From contig JAJRQT010000140.1 of NCBI GenBank assembly GCA_024280115.1, positions 1 through 54,904 of the forward strand: a stretch of DNA of 54,904 nucleotides. The letters are read 5' to 3'. Below, piece by piece: positions 46,466-54,904 of this stretch (positions within the stretch are counted from its first letter, which is position 1; each line of letters starts with the position of its first letter). This DNA is from Bacteroidota bacterium. Lineage in GTDB: Bacteria; Bacteroidota; Bacteroidia; Cytophagales; Cyclobacteriaceae. Both the position numbers and the translations under genes were made by a program. A model generated the notes under the pieces. The model was not told the origin of the DNA. It saw only the letters and a program-made list of their open reading frames with translations, and did no database searches.

Positions 46466-47803
46466 ATGGAATTATCAAGAAGAAATTTTTTAAAGAAAAC
46501 GGTAGCTGCAGGATCTGTTGCAGTCGTAGCACCAACAATTATTCCCGCGAAAGCTTTCGGGGCAAACGACCGTATTAATGCGGCTGTTTTAGGCTTAAAT
46601 GGCCGCGGTAAAAGTCATGTTAAAAGCCTTATGGCTCAGAAAAATGTCCAGATCACCACCTTGTGTGATCCTGATATGAACATTTTAAAAATACGCCAAA
46701 AGGACTTTAAAGAGAAATACAACAAAGATGTAGCACTTGAGCAAGACCTCCGCCGTGTGATGGACGACGAAGATATTGATGTGGTAAGTATTGCAACTCC
46801 AAACCATTGGCATGCACTTGCAGTAATATGGGCTTGCCAGGCGGGTAAAGATGTTTATGTCGAAAAACCGGGTTCGCATAATATCTGGGAAGGTCGAAAA
46901 ATGGTCGAAGCTACACATAAGTACGATCGCATAGTTCAACATGGTGTGCAATTGAGGAGTTCGCCTGCCGTTAACGAGGCTATACAATTAATGCGCGATG
47001 GATATATCGGCAGAGTTTATATGGCTCGCGGACTTGTTTTTCGTTGGAGAGGCGATATTGGCGATAAGGGATTTTCTCCCGTTCCTGAAGGTCTTGATTA
47101 TGATTTGTGGACTGGTCCGGCTCCAAAGCGTCCGTTTACAAGAAATCTTGTACATTATAACTGGCACTGGAATTGGGACTATGGCAATGGGGATGTAGGT
47201 AACCAGGGAATTCATGAGACCGACCTCTGCATGTGGGGATTAGATGTTGGCCTTCCAACAAAAATCACATCAATGGGAGGCAAATTTTTATGGGATGACA
47301 GTAAAGAGGTTCCTGAAGTACTTACTTCCATTTATAAATATCCTGAAGAAGATAAGATCATACAATTTGAAGTTCGTCCATGGTGTACAAATACAGAAGA
47401 GGGCGCTACAGTTGGCAATATTTTCTATGGTGATAAAGGTATAATTGTCGTTGATGGCTACGATAAGTATAAATCCTATATGGGTAAAGATAGAACACCG
47501 GGCAAATCAGGAGAAGATGGCGGAGATTCAGGAACAGGCATGGCCAGAGGCGCCGGTGGTACAGACGGACACTTTGCCAATTTTATTGAAGCAGTTCGTA
47601 AACACGATGCCAGTATTCTTAACGGCCCGGTAGAAACAGCTCACTTGGCTTCCGGTTTGGCACATCTTGGCAATATAGCATACAGACTTGAGCGCGTCTT
47701 GACGTTTAATCCGAGTTCAGAAGCATTTGTAAACGATGCTGAGGCAGATGAAATGCTTACGAGAAATTATCGTGGCAATTTTGTGGTTCCGGATAAAGTA
47801 TAA
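46466..47803 (+). CDS. Gfo/Idh/MocA oxidoreductase, Tat-exported (first copy)
   Basis: The 445-residue protein starts with a twin-arginine-like signal, SRRNFLKKTVAAGSVAVVAP. The NAD(P)-binding domain begins INAAVLGLNGRGKSHVKSL, with the conserved EKP in VYVEKPGSHNIWEGRKM and the TPNHWHA segment. A C-terminal alpha/beta domain contains HYNWHWNWDYGNGDVGNQGIHETDL, typical of the Bacteroidota/Planctomycetes group. Family members oxidise or reduce hydroxyls of sugars, often C3 of hexosides, with a tightly bound nicotinamide cofactor. The signal places it in the periplasm. It lies 34 bp after the plug-only gene. Confidence 0.9.
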   Translation: MELSRRNFLKKTVAAGSVAVVAPTIIPAKAFGANDRINAAVLGLNGRGKSHVKSLMAQKNVQITTLCDPDMNILKIRQKDFKEKYNKDVALEQDLRRVMDDEDIDVVSIATPNHWHALAVIWACQAGKDVYVEKPGSHNIWEGRKMVEATHKYDRIVQHGVQLRSSPAVNEAIQLMRDGYIGRVYMARGLVFRWRGDIGDKGFSPVPEGLDYDLWTGPAPKRPFTRNLVHYNWHWNWDYGNGDVGNQGIHETDLCMWGLDVGLPTKITSMGGKFLWDDSKEVPEVLTSIYKYPEEDKIIQFEVRPWCTNTEEGATVGNIFYGDKGIIVVDGYDKYKSYMGKDRTPGKSGEDGGDSGTGMARGAGGTDGHFANFIEAVRKHDASILNGPVETAHLASGLAHLGNIAYRLERVLTFNPSSEAFVNDAEADEMLTRNYRGNFVVPDKV

Positions 47804-47840
47804 TAAAGTCTTAACTCGTAATCAATTAAATTATACATAT

Positions 47841-47871
47841 AACCAGTCAGGTTTCAAATACCTGACTGGTT
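47841..47871. terminator. 12-bp palindrome after the first oxidoreductase gene
   Basis: AACCAGTCAGGT (47841-47852) pairs perfectly with ACCTGACTGGTT (47860-47871) around a 7-nt loop, 37 bp after the stop codon. Its core resembles the palindrome at 34398-34430. It could end or attenuate transcription before the PmoA-like gene, or be a dispersed repeat. Confidence 0.5.
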
Positions 47872-47928
47872 TGATTGATGATAATTAAAGAACGCTCAAC
47901 GAGATATCCGTCCAAATTAAAAACTTCA

Positions 47929-48972
47929 ATGAAATACAAAGTATTAATATTAGTAGCTGTAATATGCAGCAATTCATTACTTTTTGGTCAAAGTGACAGT
48001 AAGATACCGGTTGATTTAAAAGTAAATGAAGGGGAGAAAAAAGTAGATGTGATGGTTGATGGTAAACTTTTTACCTCGTACATCTACCCGGATAATGTGA
48101 AAAAACCGGTATTGTGGCCAGTCATGTCTCCGACAGGGAATATGTTGACCCGTAGTTTCCCTATGATCAATAAAGAAGGAGATCGCAGTGACCATCCTCA
48201 TCATGTCGGTGTGTGGCTAAACTATGGAGATGTGAACGGGCTTGATTTTTGGAATAACTCGGAAGCAATTGCACCAGAAAAAAGAGATGGTTATGGCACG
48301 ATATACCATCAGTCTATCGAAAAATCAGAAAGTGGGAAAGGGAAAGCAATATTAGTAACTAAGTCTGATTGGAAATCCCCGGATAATACACTTATGCTGG
48401 TAGAGGAAACCAGTTTTGAATTTATCGCAAATAAAAAGGTGCGCATCATCAATCGGACAACTACCTTAAAGGCGGTCATTGATGAAGTGAAATTCACCGA
48501 CAATAAGGAAGGCATGTTTGCCATTCGTGTGGCCCGTGAAATGGAGCTCCCTTCTGAAAAACCAACGAAGCTTATGGACTCGCATGGAAATGTAACCAAA
48601 GTAGAAAAAATGGACAATACATATGTGAAAGGAAATTACCGTAGTGCTAATGGTGTGGAAGGAAAAGAAGTATGGGGAACCCGCTGCCGTTGGATGAAAC
48701 TGGCAAGTGAAATAAAAGGTGAACCAGTTGCATTGGTAATCATTGACCACCCATCAAATGTAGGGTATCCAACTTATTGGCATGCACGGGATTACGGTTT
48801 GTTCGCCTCAAATACCCTTGGCCAAAAAATATTTTCTAAAGGTAAAAAGGAACTGAACTTCAGCCTGAAAAAAGGTGAGTCTGTAACATTCAAATATAGG
48901 CTTGTCATTGCATCTGAAAATTTAACTGATGATCAAATTAACAAACTGGCAAACGAGTACGCCACAAAGTAA
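47929..48972 (+). CDS. Secreted PmoA-like protein (DUF6807)
   Basis: From the ATG at 47929 the protein has 347 residues with a clean signal peptide (MKYKVLILVAVICSNSLLFG). An upstream ATG at 47875 would add 18 residues before it. The mature part has PVLWPVMSPTGNMLTRSFPM, DHPHHVGVWLNYGDVNGLDFW, and the late VIIDHPSNVGYPTYWHARDYGLFASN, all typical of the PmoA/DUF6807 family. The family is poorly characterised but is repeatedly found next to Gfo/Idh/MocA genes in glycan loci. The paired histidines could bind metal or sugar. Confidence 0.85.
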   Translation: MKYKVLILVAVICSNSLLFGQSDSKIPVDLKVNEGEKKVDVMVDGKLFTSYIYPDNVKKPVLWPVMSPTGNMLTRSFPMINKEGDRSDHPHHVGVWLNYGDVNGLDFWNNSEAIAPEKRDGYGTIYHQSIEKSESGKGKAILVTKSDWKSPDNTLMLVEETSFEFIANKKVRIINRTTTLKAVIDEVKFTDNKEGMFAIRVAREMELPSEKPTKLMDSHGNVTKVEKMDNTYVKGNYRSANGVEGKEVWGTRCRWMKLASEIKGEPVALVIIDHPSNVGYPTYWHARDYGLFASNTLGQKIFSKGKKELNFSLKKGESVTFKYRLVIASENLTDDQINKLANEYATK

Positions 48973-49006
48973 CTCAATTCATAAAAATTAAAATTTAACT
49001 TTTATT

Positions 49007-49882
49007 ATGGATATAAATCAATCACGTCGTAATTTCTTGCAAAAAAGTATGGCCGCTGGAGTTGGTCTTTCATTGATTAACCCTTTTTCAGCATATGCAA
49101 TAAAGAAAAAATCAAAAATGAAACTTGGCCTGGTCACTTACCAGTGGGGTAAAGATTGGGATTTGCCAGCCCTGATCGCAAACTGTGAGAAATCTGGCTT
49201 GTTGGGAGTTGAATTGCGTACTCAACATGCTCATGGAGTTGAAACAAGTCTCTCTGCCAGTCAGCGTTCTGACGTTAAAAAACGCTTTGCTGACAGTTCA
49301 GTTACCTGTGTGGGCTATGGGTCAAATTTCGATTATCACCATGTTGATCAGGTGCTTGTTCGGAAGAGTATTGAAGGAACAAAAGCATACCTCCAATTGT
49401 GCAAAGATATTGGGGCTACGGGCATCAAAGTAAAACCAAATGGTTTGCCTGAGGAAGTGTCGAAAGAAAAGACTATTGCCCAAATAGCCGCTTCGTTAAA
49501 TGAAGTTGGCAAATATGCAAATGATCTTGGGCAGGTAGTGCGTGTTGAGGTTCATGGCAAACTCACTCAGCAAATACCGAATATGAAAGCCATTTTTGAG
49601 CAAGTAACAGAAAAGAGTGTAAAAATGTGCTGGAATAGCAACGATCAGGATTTGTTAGCTCCCGGGCTGGATGCAAATTTCAAATCGGTAAAAAAATGGC
49701 TTGGCGATACAGTTCATATTCGTGAATTAAATGTGGGTGATTATCCATACCAGCAACTCATGAATCTATTTACAGCCATGAACTACAAAGGATGGATCTT
49801 GCTTGAAGCCCGTACAAAACCCGCTGACAGAATTGTTGCCATGAAGGAACAATTGGATATTTTTAACACAATGATTGGCTAG
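49007..49882 (+). CDS. Sugar isomerase/epimerase-like TIM-barrel protein, Tat-exported
   Basis: The 291-residue protein starts with SRRNFLQKSMAAGVGLSLI, a twin-arginine-like signal. The rest is a xylose-isomerase-like TIM barrel (AP endonuclease family 2): LGLVTYQWGKDWDLPALIANC at the first strand, GVELRTQHAHG, VEVHG, KMCWNSNDQDLL and WILLEARTKPADR at the last. In related loci such proteins cleave or isomerise keto-sugars made by Gfo/Idh/MocA enzymes. A conventional cytoplasmic isomerase would not need this signal. It follows the PmoA-like gene by 34 bp. Confidence 0.8.
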   Translation: MDINQSRRNFLQKSMAAGVGLSLINPFSAYAIKKKSKMKLGLVTYQWGKDWDLPALIANCEKSGLLGVELRTQHAHGVETSLSASQRSDVKKRFADSSVTCVGYGSNFDYHHVDQVLVRKSIEGTKAYLQLCKDIGATGIKVKPNGLPEEVSKEKTIAQIAASLNEVGKYANDLGQVVRVEVHGKLTQQIPNMKAIFEQVTEKSVKMCWNSNDQDLLAPGLDANFKSVKKWLGDTVHIRELNVGDYPYQQLMNLFTAMNYKGWILLEARTKPADRIVAMKEQLDIFNTMIG

Positions 49883-49909
49883 GCTTAGAATTGTTGATAC
49901 CATTTGTCT

Positions 49910-49927
49910 CTCCCTATGGAGGGAGAT
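49910..49927. terminator. Short hairpin after the isomerase-like gene
   Basis: A 7-bp stem (TCTCCCT at 49910-49916 with AGGGAGA at 49921-49927) with an ATGG loop lies 28 bp past the stop codon and is followed by more AGGGAGG. It resembles the purine-rich palindromes common after Bacteroidota genes. The 270-bp gap then runs through very AT-rich DNA to the next oxidoreductase gene and may hold a second promoter. Confidence 0.4.
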
Positions 49928-50152
49928 ATAGAGGGAGGAATAAAATATCTTAACTTAATAAATACCAAACATATCATCTTTAGCACAGCACCGGGAAACA
50001 GGATAAACGATTAAAGTTTTAATGTTTAAGTTTTTATATATATATCATTTTTAAATATTAGCAACTAGTTCCAATTTTTTAATCACCGGGCTATTTTTAT
50101 AGCAATTAATGAAAAGCGGATCAATATTTTAATTCAACAAAAATCTATAAAT

Positions 50153-51622
50153 ATGACACAAAGAAGAGATTTTATCAAAAAAAGTGTTCTTGGTACCGCA
50201 GGAATAACCATGGCAGGAATGGGATTGAGCGCTAAATCATATGCTTCAATTATGGGTGCCAACGACCGTTTCAGGATAGCGGTTTGCGGAGTAAATGGCC
50301 GTGGTAAAAGTCATATCAGCGGATTTGGCAAACAGGACAATGTGGAGATCGTCTATCTTGTAGATCCTGATAGTTTGGTGCTGGAGAATCGTGTCAGTCA
50401 ATTGAGGGCGCAAGAGGAAGGTATTAGCAACAATGTAAAGGGAGTTGCGGATGTTCGGCATGTGCTTGATGATAAGGAAATTGATGCCATTAGTGTAGCA
50501 ACTCCGAATAGCTGGCATTCACAAATGGTAATTTGGGCCGCGCAGTCAAAAAAGCATTGCTATGTTGAGAAACCCGCGAGCCACGACATTTACGAAGGAC
50601 GCGTAGCGCTGGCAGCTGCGGAAAAATACGGAATAGTCATTCAGCACGGAACCCAACGTCGCAGTGATCCCAAATGGGCAAGACAGGTATCGGATATTCG
50701 TTCCGGCAAGTATGGCAAAATGGTAGTTTCGCATGGTCTGGCTTGTAAGCCACGTGAAGGCATTGGATTTGAATTGGATTCAAATCCTCCAAGTAATCTT
50801 GACTGGAATCTCTGGAAAGGGCCGGCAATTATTAATAGTTACAACAAAAACCTGGTGCATTACAACTGGCATTGGAACTGGGCGGTGGGTAATGGTGAAT
50901 TAAATAACCAGGGAACACATCAACTTGACGTCGCTTACTGGGCCCTAGATCCTGAGGTTGAAAATACACATCCTGTTCGCGTTATGGCAATCGGAGGAAG
51001 ATTTTCGTGGAAAGATCAGGGAGAAACACCAAATACTATGTTTGCTCTTGCTGAATTTGCCAACGGGCAATATGTATTTTTCAATGTGCGTAACGTGAAC
51101 TATGAAGGATACGTGAAAGAAGTTACCAACAGGTTTTACTTTGAGGATGGAGGCAAGCTTATTAATGGGGAATACCAATCTCACAATGGCAGTCAACCTC
51201 GAAATGTGCCAATCAAAGATGTGCCGATGACTCCGGGGGGCAATTTTGGTAGTTTTATTGTTGCATGCCGTGCCAGTGACCCATCAATGGCCAATGGTAC
51301 AATGAAGGATGCTCACTATAGCTGCACACTTGGGCATTTGATGAATACTTCCTATCGTTTAGGTAAAAAAGTGCCTTTCAATGCCAAGGCAGGACAGTTT
51401 GGAGACAATAAACTGGCATACGAAGAATTCATGAAAATACATGCTATTGCCCGCGATGGCATGGGTGTACCGGAAGATAAAGCCGAATATATAGTTGGGC
51501 CATGGCTTGAATTTGATGGCGAGGCAGAACATTTTGTTGGTGATCATTCTATCGAAGCCAATCGAATGCTTGCGGATCCGCGCAATGCTGAATTCGACAT
51601 ACCTTCACCAAAATCAGTTTAG
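50153..51622 (+). CDS. Gfo/Idh/MocA oxidoreductase, Tat-exported (second copy)
   Basis: The 489-residue protein has a twin-arginine-like start (TQRRDFIKKSVLGTAGITMAG). It then parallels the first copy: FRIAVCGVNGRGKSHISGF, TPNSWHSQMVIWAAQ, YVEKPASHDIYEGR, QHGTQRRSDP and HYNWHWNWAVGNGELNNQGTHQLDV. The two copies are clearly paralogous but diverged, and the second has a longer C-terminal part. A pair of such enzymes suggests either two sugar hydroxyl oxidation steps or an oxidise-then-reduce cycle. Confidence 0.9.
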   Translation: MTQRRDFIKKSVLGTAGITMAGMGLSAKSYASIMGANDRFRIAVCGVNGRGKSHISGFGKQDNVEIVYLVDPDSLVLENRVSQLRAQEEGISNNVKGVADVRHVLDDKEIDAISVATPNSWHSQMVIWAAQSKKHCYVEKPASHDIYEGRVALAAAEKYGIVIQHGTQRRSDPKWARQVSDIRSGKYGKMVVSHGLACKPREGIGFELDSNPPSNLDWNLWKGPAIINSYNKNLVHYNWHWNWAVGNGELNNQGTHQLDVAYWALDPEVENTHPVRVMAIGGRFSWKDQGETPNTMFALAEFANGQYVFFNVRNVNYEGYVKEVTNRFYFEDGGKLINGEYQSHNGSQPRNVPIKDVPMTPGGNFGSFIVACRASDPSMANGTMKDAHYSCTLGHLMNTSYRLGKKVPFNAKAGQFGDNKLAYEEFMKIHAIARDGMGVPEDKAEYIVGPWLEFDGEAEHFVGDHSIEANRMLADPRNAEFDIPSPKSV

Positions 51623-51808
51623 AAAATATTTAGAATTACAGGCAGCTGGGCACGATGTCCCGCTGCCTCAATTTAAGTAAACCACAAAACCTTTCGCCAT
51701 TACTTTTCCTAAGCACCTAGTTTAGGAGCAAGAACTGTTGGATAATCTTCACTGGAATAATCAATATAACCAAATTAATTGAAGAGTGTAATAACCAAAT
51801 AGTGCGTT

Positions 51809-53383
51809 ATGAAAATGATAAATGGCACGTGGGATTTAAAAGGTAAATCATTAGTTATATATGTAATACTGATTTTATTTTTTGCCGTAGCGTGCAATAT
51901 AAAATCAGGATCAAACCAGGGCATTGGAGACAGTTATAATGGGATGGAATCAACATTTCCCGATTATCTGAAGATTGTCACAGTTTATGCCGATGCAATG
52001 ATAGTTGATGGAAGGGATGTTTACGGAACTGAAAATAGCCCGCTGTTTGCTTCCGCATTAAACCGTGAAACCATGAAGTTGGGGTCGAAAGAGGATTTTG
52101 GAAAAATAAAGGGCGTACGCAAAAACGACAGATCCATTGGCGGGGCAAATCCTTTGCACGATAGTAAACTATATGAAATTTTGTACTCCCTGTCCAAAAT
52201 AACCGGAAAGGAAATCTATGCCAGAGAGGCAGGCAAATCATTGCAATACTTTTTTACTCATTGTCAAAGTCCTAATACAGGATTAATGGCTTGGGGCGAA
52301 CATCTGTACTGGGATTTTGAAAATGAAGCTTGTGGATACGGTAAAATTAACCAGGATTTTCACGAAAGTGGAGTATGGCCATTTTGGGATAAATGCTACG
52401 AGCTTGCGCCTGAAGCTTGTTGGAAGTTCACCATCGGTGAGTGGGATCATCAGATCTATGATAAAAAAACAGGTCATTTTAGCCGGCATGCACGATGGTC
52501 GGTACATGGTCCTTATTCGGGATTCGAATTCCCGCGATATGCCGGTCAAATGATTGAACGTTGGGCTGATGCATACAATAGAAAGGAGAATGTAAATCAG
52601 ATGCGAAGAAATGAGTTACTAACTGCTATTAAGTTAATTTTTCGCAGAATGGAGGACAATACGAAGTTGACAAAGTCTGGATATTTACCGGCTGGAAGTT
52701 CCCAAAAAGGGGATCATGTTAATGTTGTTTGGTTAAAGAGTAATCTCGAACTGTCAAGGTGTTTGGAAGAAGCTGTCCCTTTATTCGATGATGAATTAGC
52801 CAGGCAGATGAAAAAATTTGCATTAAAGCAGGATATGGATTTTCTGAATGCACCCCACAGGTTAGACTCGATCGGTGGTGGATTTGCAGTTACTTTAGAT
52901 GCAGAAACGGGCATTCCTAGGACCAGGTCTATGAATAAACCTTATACCTCGACCTGGGGATCTGGTTATGGCTATGGCCCGCATGCCAAAATAGGCAATC
53001 TATGCTTCATGCGATATCAAAAGGTCAAAACTGAATATCTCGATTTAGCTGATAGATATAAAACCTTAATGATCGCTGCTGCAGAACAATATCTTTTATC
53101 AGATCCCGATACATCTCAGCTACTAAAACCAAATGTTTTTGCCAGTGTAATTGAGTTGATGTTAAATAGTTTTGAATTGACCGGTGATCAAAGATTTTTC
53201 AAGCGTGCCAATTATTTTGGGCAGCTCGGTATAGAACTTTTTATAGATGATAAATCACCTTTGCCAAAAGCCACAAATCAACATAACCATTATGAAACGA
53301 TAACTGGTGGACCTGCATTCATGAATGAATTACTAAAGATTCATCTTGCGATGAAGAGTTTAAATGACTACAAGTTTGAATAG
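51809..53383 (+). CDS. Secreted protein of an (alpha/alpha)-barrel type, putative glycan-active
   Basis: The 524-residue protein is a likely lipoprotein (FFAVACNIK, Cys29). It has helix-rich repeats with NPLHDSKLYEILYSLSKITG, FTHCQSPNTGLMAWGEHLYWDFENE, DFHESGVWPFWDKCYELAP and GSGYGYGPHAKIGNLCFMRYQ. The pattern of Trp, His and Tyr clusters suits (alpha/alpha)6 or (alpha/alpha)7 lyases or hydrolases, and similar proteins have been called pectate lyase-like. I cannot name catalytic residues. It follows the second oxidoreductase gene in the locus. Confidence 0.6.
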   Translation: MKMINGTWDLKGKSLVIYVILILFFAVACNIKSGSNQGIGDSYNGMESTFPDYLKIVTVYADAMIVDGRDVYGTENSPLFASALNRETMKLGSKEDFGKIKGVRKNDRSIGGANPLHDSKLYEILYSLSKITGKEIYAREAGKSLQYFFTHCQSPNTGLMAWGEHLYWDFENEACGYGKINQDFHESGVWPFWDKCYELAPEACWKFTIGEWDHQIYDKKTGHFSRHARWSVHGPYSGFEFPRYAGQMIERWADAYNRKENVNQMRRNELLTAIKLIFRRMEDNTKLTKSGYLPAGSSQKGDHVNVVWLKSNLELSRCLEEAVPLFDDELARQMKKFALKQDMDFLNAPHRLDSIGGGFAVTLDAETGIPRTRSMNKPYTSTWGSGYGYGPHAKIGNLCFMRYQKVKTEYLDLADRYKTLMIAAAEQYLLSDPDTSQLLKPNVFASVIELMLNSFELTGDQRFFKRANYFGQLGIELFIDDKSPLPKATNQHNHYETITGGPAFMNELLKIHLAMKSLNDYKFE

Positions 53384-53439
53384 CCTTTATTTTAAAAGTG
53401 AGACTAAAAATAATTGAATTTTTGAAGCGTGGGTTGAAC

Positions 53440-53802
53440 ATGGAAAAGGAAAGTGTTAGTAATCAGGAAAAACAATTTACCATAGAAAATTGCGTGAATG
53501 AATATTCTGAAGAAAAGTCCGATGAGACAAAATCAGGTCATAGATTTTGGTTTGCTGATAAGGATTTTATCGATGGCCGCACCTTGAAATTAAGCGCTGT
53601 AAAACCTCACGGGGCAACGCATCCGCCGCATAAACACGAGGTTGATGAGTTCTTTTTTGTTTTAGAAGGAAAAGCAAAATTCTATCTGGATGGAAAAACA
53701 AAAGTGGTAGGAGCATATACAAGTTTGTATTGCCCTTCAAACATTGAACACGGAATTAGCAATGCCGGAGATACTGAGTTGAAGTATCTGGTGATAAAAT
53801 AA
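53440..53802 (+). CDS. Cupin-domain protein
   Basis: From the ATG at 53440 the protein has 120 residues without a signal peptide; a GTG at 53398 would add 14. The cupin metal site is intact: HPPHKHEVDEFFFVLEG (motif 1, His-His-Glu) and CPSNIEHGISN (motif 2 histidine). Small one-cupin proteins are found as sugar isomerases, such as KdgF-type enzymes for uronates, or as sensors. Its presence in a glycan locus supports a sugar-related role. The substrate is not determined. Confidence 0.8.
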   Translation: MEKESVSNQEKQFTIENCVNEYSEEKSDETKSGHRFWFADKDFIDGRTLKLSAVKPHGATHPPHKHEVDEFFFVLEGKAKFYLDGKTKVVGAYTSLYCPSNIEHGISNAGDTELKYLVIK

Positions 53803-53991
53803 TATCTTAAATAGTGTCTGTTTATAACGATGGTTTACAAATTAAAAAAAATACTTTTATTCCCCACCTTGGAGGGGCGCAGGGGTGGTACTTATAAATA
53901 AACCATTCATTTATTTGAATTTTGTAAACCTTACGGACAGGCGCTACCAATGTCATGGATTTAATACTTAAAATATTAAAGGGGACATAAC
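53803..53991. repeat. Intergenic gap with a G/C-rich repeat-like segment
   Basis: Bases 53862-53889 read CCCCACCTTGGAGGGG followed by CGCAGGGGTGG, a pattern similar to the C-rich palindromic repeats seen between Bacteroidota genes. It stands out from the AT-rich flanks. No other feature is visible in the gap. Confidence 0.35.
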
Positions 53992-54819
53992 ATGAAACGA
54001 AGAAAATTTATTCAAAATTCATCAGCCGGATTAGGAACATTATTTGTCGCTTCTCCCAACTTTTCTTTTTCAAAAAATAGCAAAGTGAGTCAGGACGAAC
54101 TGCCAAAATTTAAGGTGCGAAGACTAACAAACGGCCCCAAACACCATTTTTTCGGTTATTATGGGATGTCTCCATGGAATCGCTCGGAGTCAAAGATGGT
54201 TTGTCTGGAGTCCGGATTTCAAGATAGATTGCCAAATCCCGGTGAAACAGCTAACATTGGATTGGTTCATCAAGAAAATGGAAGGTTCGCACCTTTAACA
54301 AAGACTACTGCCTGGAACCTCCAGCAAGGTTCTTTAATTCACTGGAATCCGTTAAAGCCGGATTCAGAAATTATTCACAACGACCAGGAGGGGAAGGAAC
54401 TCGTATCTGTAAAATTTGATGTGAATACTGGAAAGAAATCACTTTTGCCACGCCCGATAAGCGCTGTGGCCACAGAAGGGAAATATGCATTGAGTCTCAC
54501 TTATGGCAGGGTGGGGCGACTGAGAAAAGTAGTGGGTTATGCTGATGCCAGCGATCCTTATGCAAATGAGGCACATCCTAATAAAGATGGCGTTTTCCTG
54601 ATTGACTTAGAAACGAATGAAACAAAATTAATAGTTAGCATAAAAGAGGTGTTTGAGAAATCGGTAGCTGATTATCCGGCTTTAGCGAATAGGCACATGT
54701 GGTTTAATCACACGGTAATTAATCCTGCAGGCACCCGGTTTTTATTTTTGGCACGCGGCAGAACAGAAAAAGGAAATAGGGTTACCCATTTAAGTCTCAA
54801 ACGCTTGTTAACCAGGTAA
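53992..54819 (+). pseudogene. TolB-like (oligogalacturonate lyase-like) protein, cut by the terminal repeat
   Basis: The reading frame starts MKRRKFIQNSSAGLGTLFV, a twin-arginine-like signal. It then shows propeller-type segments: HFFGYYGMSPWNRSESKMVCLE, GSLIHWNPLKPDSEIIHND, HPNKDGVFLIDLETNETKL and MWFNHTVINPAGTRFLFLARGR. Related proteins have about 400 residues; this one stops at 275. The break coincides with the start of the repeated sequence at 54775, after which the frame reads an unrelated tail ending SLKRLLTR. The probable cause is insertion of the element or an assembly junction. The intact gene would likely take part in oligosaccharide processing. Confidence 0.7.
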
Positions 54820-54904
54820 TTAATTTGTATCTTATAGAAAAGATATTGCATATGAAATTACTAAAAGAATTGGACAGAGAAGCCTTCAAAACTAAGTTTG
54901 GGAC
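54775..54904 (+). mobile_element. End of a repeated element (probable IS), right copy
   Basis: This 130-bp segment is the exact reverse complement of 9-138. It begins within the TolB-like gene, contains about 77 bp of non-coding end and then a start codon at 54852. The orientation is such that both copies in the window point outward. The GGGTTACCC near its tip is almost palindromic, as IS ends can be. Confidence 0.6.
54852..54904 (+). CDS. N-terminal fragment of a possible transposase, right copy
   Basis: The frame from ATG at 54852 encodes 17 residues (MKLLKELDREAFKTKFG) and leaves the contig. It is identical to the left-end fragment at 1-61. The family cannot be assigned from this length. 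Confidence 0.35.
   Translation, partial: MKLLKELDREAFKTKFG

Noticed and set aside
46466..51622. Direct repeat or recent duplication of the two Gfo/Idh/MocA genes
   Set aside because: The proteins share motifs only and differ in length and sequence, so the duplication is old and no nucleotide repeat is visible.

Overview
The window looks like one contig from a member of the Bacteroidota, probably a cytophagian relative. It carries a SusC/SusD pair with a hybrid two-component regulator, a type IX secretion C-terminal sorting domain on a chitinase, many lipoproteins, DUF1080, DUF5916 and PmoA-like proteins, MenB of menaquinone synthesis, and AT-rich intergenic DNA. There is no phage or plasmid backbone and no CRISPR array. 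Both ends carry the same 130-bp sequence in opposite orientation (9-138 and 54775-54904). The simplest reading is two copies of one repeated element, probably an insertion sequence, at which the assembly broke.

Left part (0.25-8.5 kb): scattered single genes. These are an AGE-family sugar epimerase, a divergent SDR with an altered catalytic motif, an exported two-domain nitrilase-fold protein, a small DUF2892-like membrane protein, an exported protein-L-isoaspartate methyltransferase, a DlgD-type 2,3-diketo-L-gulonate reductase, a Cys-rich lipoprotein and tRNA-Thr(CGT). A partial tRNA duplication and a long imperfect palindrome lie just upstream of the tRNA. From 8.5 to 16.6 kb come an FG-GAP repeat protein, a DUF1080 protein, a GH18 chitinase, a degenerate REP-associated transposase relative, menB, a small DEDDy exonuclease coupled to an NhaC antiporter, and a Fur-family regulator.

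Sulfur block (16.6-22.3 kb): a leader with a 27-codon upstream ORF and an intrinsic terminator precedes sulfite reductase (fused to a C-terminal HEPN-like domain), uroporphyrinogen-III methyltransferase, precorrin-2 dehydrogenase and a CysH-type reductase. A second CysH paralogue follows after a terminator. Together they cover reduction of APS/PAPS to sulfide and synthesis of the siroheme cofactor. DNA polymerase IV, a DMT permease, two exported proteins, a class III cyclase with TPRs, a beta-propeller/phosphoesterase and a DUF5916 outer-membrane protein follow, then tRNA-Pro(GGG).

Right part (35.4-54.8 kb): a polysaccharide-utilisation-like locus. A one-protein hybrid sensor/AraC regulator faces a SusC, a SusD interrupted by an in-frame TAA, a short plug-only SusC relative, two Gfo/Idh/MocA oxidoreductases, a PmoA-like protein, a sugar isomerase/epimerase-like TIM barrel, a secreted (alpha/alpha)6-type protein, a cupin and a TolB-like protein cut off by the terminal repeat. 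Four of these carry twin-arginine-like N-termini, and no recognised classical glycoside hydrolase is present. This suggests an oxidative, 3-keto-sugar type of glycan processing, possibly in the periplasm. The SusD nonsense codon and the truncated last gene suggest the locus may be decaying or polymorphic.
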